Assembly: GCA_034620365.1 (NCBI GenBank)
Contig: JAQGEQ010000316.1
Coordinates: forward strand, 62,001 to 126,000
Direction: 5' to 3'
From: Pegea sp. RAD2-039
Taxonomy: Eukaryota; Chordata; Thaliacea; Salpida; Salpidae
Length of the DNA: 64,000 nt
Shown here: piece by piece, positions 57,086 through 64,000 of the stretch
Layout: every line of letters begins with the position of its first letter
Numbering within the stretch: position 1 is the stretch's first letter
Position numbers and translations under genes: made by a program
Notes under the pieces: generated by a model
What the model was told of the DNA's origin: nothing
The model's database searches: none
Seen by the model: the letters and a program-made list of their open reading frames with translations, nothing else

Positions 57086-58730
57086 TGAGTTTTATTAAAC
57101 ATGTAAGCTATTTGTTAAATGACCTTTGAGTATTCAACCTAAAATCTTGAAAATAAAAATAATCTCTCGAATGGTTCTTTGAAATCTTATAACAATACTC
57201 ACCATTGGTCTGACAACAACCATTAAGTGCTTTCTGAGCACAACACGAACATTTTAATAAACTTATTATTACCCTTAAGGATCAATTAAGAACTTTTATA
57301 TAGTAAGTCAAATTCCTTTTTCGCATATAATATTTTATGAACTTAAACACTTTCTAACAGATGTCAACTACTTACTTAATAGTTAGACATTATTGCACCA
57401 AAAAATGTATAAGATTCTGTTATAACTTTTTGTAGAATGATAAATATTTTTGCTGTAAAAATTTTCAACTTTTGAAAATAAGCTTAAATTTCTGGTTTAT
57501 TACATTAACCTAATCTTACAAAAAATGTAGCTGAAATAGTAAGCGACAGGTATTTCAGTCAATTATTATTTTGTTTGATGGTTATTTTTTTTATACCGGT
57601 TTCAAGTTTAAATTTAGAAACACAAATGCATCTGTTTATTTTTGAGTGTTTGTTTTAGGTTTTATTATGAAATCTTATCAGTTAAGAACAGCAACATTCA
57701 AAATTTAGTTCAATAAAATTATTAAACATCAAAATTATTAGGATCAAAGCACAATTTTGCAAGTTTTTCACAAACGCTTTCAAATAAACGTTTTAAAATT
57801 CAGTTTAAAAATATTAAAATTAAAATTTTGGAGCTTTTTATGTATAATAACTTGTCTAAAACAATCATTAGTTTAAGTAAAGCTAATACTGTAGCCCAAG
57901 TGATTAAATCTTTTTATCTTCAGCTGTTTAAACTTTTCAAGCTTGCTATTAGTGTTTATTTTCTTTCTAAATATTTCAAAATACATTGTTTAATGACTCT
58001 ATTTGTTTCAAAAAAGTTTTTAAATACTACTGAATTTAGTTTCACATATAAGTAAAACTTTAATCTATATTATTAAAACTGACAAAAATTAGTTTTTTAT
58101 GTTTAAAATGAACGTTAAATGTCAGTTAAGTTTTCAGTTTTTACAAGGATTAACTTTTCATCACTGAATGTTATCAAGTCTGATTTATAGCTGTTAAAAC
58201 AACAAAATTTTCAACGGACTTTTTTCGGTTATTTGAATTCAGAATCGTTCTACGACTGATTATATTAAAGAAAACATTTTCTGAAAAAAATTATATATTT
58301 TGAAAATTGATTTGTAGAAAAAAAAGTAGTCAAGAGTTAATTAGTTTTAGATTTTTTAATAGAGAAATAGTTTTTAAACAAGTTAACTTTTCCTTATCAA
58401 CCACAATAGGTCTACGCTTTTTCTTAAATGAATACAAGCTCAACCAAGCAAATCAATCTTATCAAGTAGCTTTGTATGAAGATCAGTAACCGTTCACTAC
58501 AGAGTGGGTTGTATCAGATAAATGTCGCAGCTCGGTACTTTATAACTGAGAAGTACATAAATGTTTGGATTTTGAGCTAGTAACTACTTTCAGATTGATT
58601 ATTAAGTTTTATTAGAGCATTTTAGTAAATTTTGAGCATCAATCGTTAAGATTTATTTAAAAAATTTGCATCAAGTTAGCACACTGTGTTTAATCTAAGT
58701 TTATCTAGTTTTATTAACTGACCAGAATAA
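57086..58730. other. Gap before the coiled-coil gene
   Basis: A+T-rich, no supported exon. Small open frames at 57828-58055 and 58307-58489 are low-complexity and lack splice or family support. The coiled-coil gene's promoter should lie toward the right end. Confidence 0.5.
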
Positions 58731-61094
58731 ATGCCAATACATAGACGCTTGTTCACAGATAGTCCTTCATGTAATTATACGTAAGTTTTTAAATAAATTT
58801 TTTTATTGAAAGTTTTTAACTTAAGAAAGTTGATTAATAAGATAAAAGTGATCCTGGTAATAAGATAATGTAACTAGTTTCATAAGTAATAGAACTTTAC
58901 TATTTATATATTGCGTCATTTGCTACAAAAATATTACATATATATATATATTAATATATATATTAAAGATATAATTATTATGAAAATTAATTTGTAAGAG
59001 GTGAGATTCAAAACAAAATTATTTTGTTGTTGAAAATTGGCAAGAAATATTATAAGTTAATTTGATTCATACTAACTTTTATTCTTACTTTTATCAAAAG
59101 TAAAAAAATAAGCAAATATCAAGTTTAATAGTCGAATAAAATAGAATTTTAGTCAAACAATTTCCTAATTAATGATATATTTAGTAAGTTTTAATATCCT
59201 AGTTTTTAATTGCAGAGATTTTAGGACAAGTCCGACAAGTACGAGTCCAAGAATGCAGTCTTCAACATTGACAGCTTATCATGGGACAAGTCCAACCCAT
59301 CAAAGCTGGGATAATGCTCTTAATGACATCCTTAGTGTACTTCGTATTCAGTATAGGTATGTAAAAATAAAATGTGAACAAAAGTCTCTTGTTAGTGGCT
59401 CAGTCTTGACAAGTGTATTTACTTACTACTTCAATTTATTACATGTGTAACCGTCACTGCTATATTTGACGCTTTTTTTGAATGATTCAGTTGGTATAGT
59501 ACTTGATAACTTTATTCTAACGGTATCTTCTCAAGTAAACATTCATACAGGGTTTAATGCCATTGTTTCGTGAGTAATGTTACTAAGACAACAAATCTTT
59601 GTTGTGATAAGAAAGTAAGTAAATAGGAACTAAATTTGAAAGATCTAGTGAGGTTTAGTGAAAATGAAGTTTATTTTTATTTGACTATGCTTCTGTGAGA
59701 TGGTTTGTTTTATGTTGGTTGTCATTTTAGCTTAATAGATGACGAGAAATGAAGTTATTTGAATAAAATCAAAACTCATTTGTCTTTAAAAGCAATTGTA
59801 CGTCAAATTCTAAAGCTCGATATAATTTTTATAAAAAAAAAACTTCCGAATAAAATAAGTTCATTGTTTGATAAATAATCCAATTATCAGTTCTAAAGCC
59901 AAATTAACTCTTTATCAAATTTCTTTGAAAAGAAACGATGATGACGTCATGATGTTTTTAACTGATTCTGACAAGCTGAAACAACTTCAGTATAGCACAG
60001 CAGCCAAAATGGAATGGAATAGACGAGTCATTAAAGAAGAAATGGATTCTGGCATTCATAGCCCACCGGTAAATAGAGCTTTTAGGTGACTATAAAATGA
60101 TTACTCAATACATTTAACACCGGCAGAGATCCAGAAGAATTGCTAAAGAAGTTGCAATCGATTATATTCGTCGGTATTTAGACGGAGAAGAAGAAAGAGT
60201 CGATGTAAGCTCAGATAAATTTGAAGATCTTTTATCAATTTTTGTCAGCTGAAAATTTTATTGATGTTTTGACAGATGCTGAGAAAGATACAGATTTTAC
60301 AGTCTGATAAAGATGACGCTTTGACTACTTTAGTTGATCTTGAAAAAGATCTTAAGCGATCAAAAGATGATAACCTAAGGTTAAGTGTCGATAATACTGG
60401 ATTTAAAGATGAAATAGATAAGCTGCGCGACGACAACGACGTTGCTAGGTAAGTTTTAGTGTGTCGTGAAAATCTTTTCTTATTTTTTTTCTTCTTTTGG
60501 AAGAACTGACATCAAAGAACTGCAGGAAGAAAATGAGAAGTTTCGAGAAGAAAACGAAACGTGCAGAGCTGAAAATATAAAACTTCGCGAAGAAAACAAA
60601 AATCTTCGGAATGAGAATCAAGAGCTGAGATCTGAGAACGTGACACTCAGAGCAGAGAATCAAAATGTGAGAACTGATAACTCATCTTTAAGAGATGAGG
60701 CAGGCTCAATTAGAACTGAAAATTTGGAGGTATGTAGTTTTCAACAAAATGTTCTTCGAGTGAATAAATGAATTTCTTTTTTGAACTTTAATCACTTTCT
60801 TCTATTTCTTAACAGTTGCGAAAAGAAAATCAATCTCTTCGAAACGAAAATTTAGAAGTTCGATCGGAAAACTCATCACTTCGGGAAAGTAACGGGTCTT
60901 TACGTGAGGAAAATGGTCGTTTTCGAAATAGCAACCAATCTTTGCTGACTAACAATGAATGCCTCACGAAAGAAAATTTGGAGTTTAAAAGTCGTGAAGA
61001 CGAAATGCGAATGATTGTTAATGTTCAACAGGATTTGCTTAAAGGAAAAAAAGTTGAAAAAGATCAGAATCAAGAAGAAGAAACTGAAAATTGA
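58731..61094 (+). CDS. Coiled-coil protein with long LRxENxx heptad array, unrecognised
   Basis: Seven exons join in frame to 374 residues: 58731-58780, 59216-59356, 59891-60068, 60127-60204, 60276-60448, 60504-60729 and 60816-61094. Residues 1-~45 are Ser/Thr/Pro-rich (TSPTSTSPR). Residues ~48-150 look globular and helical (SWDNALNDILSVLRIQY, KLKQLQYSTAAKMEWNRRV, RRIAKEVAIDYIRRYLDG). From ~150 the protein is coiled coil, and from L213 to ~345 it becomes an almost perfect 7-residue repeat, LRxENxx, about 18 units. With Leu at d, Asn falls at a, Glu at g and Arg at e, an arrangement that predicts a parallel in-register assembly. A short Lys/Glu-rich tail follows. There is no signal peptide or membrane segment. 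No family was recognised; a structural, cytoskeletal or scaffold role is a guess from shape alone. The first exon is short and its start less certain than the rest. Confidence 0.85.
58935..58966. repeat. (AT)n microsatellite
   Basis: Alternating TA dinucleotides with one interruption, inside intron 1 of the coiled-coil gene. Confidence 0.8.
60520..61004 (+). repeat. Tandem 21-bp coding repeat (LRxENxx heptads)
   Basis: Exon 6 carries ten consecutive 21-bp units (60520-60729) and exon 7 about eight more (60816 onward). Each encodes a hydrophobic residue, usually Arg, a variable residue, Glu (or Asp/Ser), Asn and two variable residues. The DNA is diverged between units while the protein pattern is kept, so the array is old and under selection. 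The intron falls exactly between two units, in phase 0. Confidence 0.85.
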
Positions 61095-61747
61095 GTTAAA
61101 TTTAAAAAAAAAGTAGTTCTTTATATAGAAAACTGTAGTGTTTCCTTGTTCTTATTCTTGTTGAGTATTTTTTTGATATAATTTCTGATTGACTTTCCTA
61201 GAATGACTTTTTGTAAAATCTTTCATAGTTTTAAATGAGTTTTCACTAAATAGAAGGATTAATGAAAATTTTTGTAAAGCACTGTAAAAACTGTTTTGTT
61301 TAAAAGAGGATTATGATATTAAAGATAACATAAAAAAGAAAATTTCTGAATTTCACTTTTTATGTGTTTTTGTTTAACTTTCCAAATAAATTTTCTCAAT
61401 CTTTTCAAAGAAATGAAAAATATCATAAATTATTGAGAAATTTTTCGTATTATAATCTAGGTTATATCAACATTTAAGGATATTAAGACTACTAGAAGTT
61501 GATTATTTGAAGTCAAAGATTTGAAATAGAAAAATCCAGTCATAGTAAAAGGAGCTGGTTTATGTTTGAGATCTTTTAAAGTTGCAATTGTTTTACTTAA
61601 AACGAGTTTTTGTGCGCCAGGTTAAAATTTCGCTTCACTCTAATAACTGTTACAAGGCAATTTAAGTAAATAACTGATTGAAATATTTCAATATAAACAT
61701 TTTTATTGATAATCAAGATTATATATATGATTTCAGTTTTACGATAA
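61095..61747. other. 3' flank of the coiled-coil gene
   Basis: A+T-rich with no gene. CCAAATAAATT at about 61381 contains a possible but distant polyadenylation signal. Confidence 0.45.
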
Positions 61748-61929
61748 CCTTCTAGGAGACGCAAAACTCTGAATTTAAAATCAGAGTTGGAACCCCGTAG
61801 GTAATCTGTCAGAGTTTAGAGCTGGAACGCCCACTATACTCAGTGTCGTTCTGACAGCTCCTGCGATGCCAGCTGGGCGTAGCTGCATCAGTCCTTTATT
61901 CCGCTACCTACCTTGTTGGCTGAAGCGGA
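61748..61929 (+). mobile_element. tRNA-derived SINE, copy 3 (truncated)
   Basis: Only the middle of the element is present: TTCTAGGAGA(C/T)GCAAAACT, the GAACCCCGTAGG-like segment, CAGTGTCGTTCTGACAGCTC, and GCTGCATCAGTC with CTTGTTGGC at the end. The tRNA-like head and the 3' tail are missing. It contains a small internal duplication (two CAGAGTT-type pieces). Same orientation as copies 1 and 2 and clearly diverged from them. Confidence 0.8.
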
Positions 61930-64000
61930 CTATTAGTATCATAATATATTATTCTAAGCACTGAACTGGTTGTTATTACCTTAAAACACAGATACAAGCC
62001 TAAAAGTTATATTTACAGCCAGCTTTTAAGTAGCAAAAGCTTGCCGTAACAAAACGCAAGATGAACTTTAACTACCTATACTGCATGTTATGGAAATAAT
62101 AAAGATATATCATATATGTCTCAATCATTCTTATAATCATTAATCTTATAATGTACTTGTATTTAGTTTCTGTTGTAAAGCTTTCGATGTCGTTTAGAAT
62201 TTTATTTATCATAAAAATATTTTTCAAATTTAGGTTTTCTGTCGACGAACTCTTTAGACAAATCTAAAACCATTTTTCACACTTTTTTTCGGTGATATCA
62301 AAAGAGGCAAATTAGTTTCTTAGTCTGTGTTTTTACTCTCAAGAAGCGGTTAAAATGAATTTTAAGTTTATCTTTTAGTAGTGCCACTAAACTGATTTAA
62401 CTCAACTTAGAAAAGAGTAAAATCATTTATAAATAACCAGTTCAGAGGAAATATCGTCTTTTCATATGTTTTTTGTGGTCTCATTTTTATTCAATTAAAA
62501 TTTTTTTAACAGGAGTACTTTTACATTAGAATTCATTGATTATTGATTTTCTGCATATTGTTTTATGTTGTCTCCAAGTTTTCATTTGAAAAGTTTCTTG
62601 CATTAATAAACTATTTTCTAACTTATTATTATAATTTTATCTTTTTATTACTTTTTCAATATCATTTTTGCTACGTTTTCTTTTGGTTGAATACTATTTA
62701 AATATTGGATTATCATCATAAGGTTGTCTAAGGTATAATTTCACTTTTTAGGTGGACTAATCCTCTAACCAGATATCTTAATAAAGTAATTTGTTAGTCA
62801 ATCAAACAACATGAGTATTAAAGTCACTACAAATAATTCAAATAAGCTTTATACTTAATAATCAGATGTTATGTAATGCACGTTATATAATAATTTATTG
62901 CAAAAATTTAAGTATTATGAGCATTGTTAATTATTTTTAATTTTTTTAAACTTATTTTATGAATCCTTTTAAGCTTCTAAAATAGTGTTAGTATGTAATT
63001 TAAGTTTGGTTATTATTAATTCTGAAAAAAATACTCTTTAACAAGTTGTTTGCTCAATTTTTATTAATGGTACGAATCACTTTTCCTGCTGCTTTTGGAA
63101 ACCTGTTCTGCTATTTTCAATATTTGACTTATATGGTTATTTAATTTTTTGTTTTTTTTAATCGATAAGAAATTATAACTCATTAATTATTTTATATAGA
63201 AGTATTCTTTACTGGAAGTCTGGAGTAAAGTGGAAGCTTTGCAACATAATTGTTATGAGTTACTATGTAGAGCGCAGTTATTTGCAGAAAAGTTAGAATA
63301 GTTACATCGGCGTGAACACTTAAATTGTGAAAAATCTTAGAAATCAAAACCAAGTTTCAATCAAATAAAAATATAGTTAATTGATATCTGTTTTGCTGAT
63401 AGATACCGCACTTGATGTTCCAAGTTCTTGGGGCTTACTTGCTTTTAGCAGTCCTCGGCCACATAGATTATGTATAATCCACTCTTCATAAAAAAAGGGA
63501 AAGCTCTATAAATTAACTATTTTATATAGTTTTAACAAGTTCGAAACCAAAATATTTGAAAATTATTTTGACTAAGTAAAAGATTTTCTAAAAAATTGCG
63601 AGCTTAGTATCTACTAATAATTGATTTTATCTTTTAACATACAAAATATATTTATAAGTAAATTCATTTAACCAGAAACTTTTAATACAACAAGAAATTT
63701 AACAAAATCATATTATTACATTTTTTACTTACCATTTTAGTTCTTTATCTTAATATATTACAACTCTTAAGTGTAATTAGTGACCTTATGTTGTGTTTTC
63801 AAATATATTTAAAATTAATTCTTTTGTGAAAATTCTTTTGTGAAAATTCTATCTAATTTTCTTTACTTTTGCATATGGCAATAATACTTATGGATACAAT
63901 ATTTCCAAAACATTGTCTTTGGTTTACATTTATTATTTTCTACGATACGTCTATAAAACTATCATATTGATCATATTTAATTGTAAAAAACCATTTAATT
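61930..64000. other. Gene-free right end of the window
   Basis: A+T-rich DNA without a recognised exon. It contains a 14-bp unit (ATTCTTTTGTGAAA) repeated just over twice at 63818-63850. Confidence 0.5.
63818..63850. repeat. Short tandem repeat, 14-bp unit
   Basis: ATTCTTTTGTGAAA occurs twice in tandem followed by a partial third copy. Confidence 0.75.

Overview
This is eukaryotic nuclear DNA from an animal. The window is strongly A+T-rich, genes are split by GT-AG introns (many only 50-400 bp), and spliced reading frames match animal protein families: RUVBL2, PRDX3, OGFOD2, TIMM10, JMJD4, a BTB-BACK-Kelch protein, SCAP, FBXO15 and a Misshapen/MAP4K4-type kinase. High A+T, short introns and tRNA-derived SINEs suggest an invertebrate; the phylum cannot be fixed from the sequence. 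No operons, CRISPR arrays or other prokaryotic features are present. Exon boundaries were assembled by hand from reading frame, splice consensus and remembered family conservation, so single boundaries may be off by a few bases.

Layout, left to right. RUVBL2 (minus, last residues beyond the left edge) diverges from PRDX3 (plus, intronless coding region). OGFOD2 follows (plus, 5 exons). A small secreted Gln/Tyr/Ser-rich protein lies on the minus strand (6 exons, two of them microexons of 15 and 30 nt). After a 3.5 kb gap come an unrecognised 201-residue protein (plus), TIMM10 (plus, 2 exons) and JMJD4 (plus, 7 exons). A palindromic MITE-like element precedes a 15-exon KLHL-type gene (plus) that carries a SINE in its second intron. 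A second SINE lies in the next gap. SCAP (minus) and FBXO15 (plus) are both single-exon. A decayed LINE precedes the 21-exon Misshapen-type kinase (minus). A gap of about 7 kb leads to a 7-exon gene (plus) for a coiled-coil protein with an unusually regular 7-residue repeat. A truncated third SINE and gene-free DNA close the window.

The genes do not form one pathway. Most are housekeeping or signalling genes: chromatin and complex assembly (RUVBL2), mitochondrial peroxide removal (PRDX3), mitochondrial protein import (TIMM10), translation-factor hydroxylation (JMJD4), ubiquitin ligase adaptors (KLHL, FBXO15), sterol sensing (SCAP) and JNK/cytoskeletal signalling (Misshapen). Nothing suggests horizontal transfer.

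The most novel items are the coiled-coil gene at 58731-61094, where about 18 consecutive heptads follow LRxENxx and would put Asn at nearly every 'a' and Leu/Val/Ile/Phe at nearly every 'd' position; the small secreted protein with in-frame microexons; a three-copy SINE family with a tRNA-like head; an 804-bp inverted-repeat element; and a short RUVBL2 intron whose start duplicates the start of the next exon.
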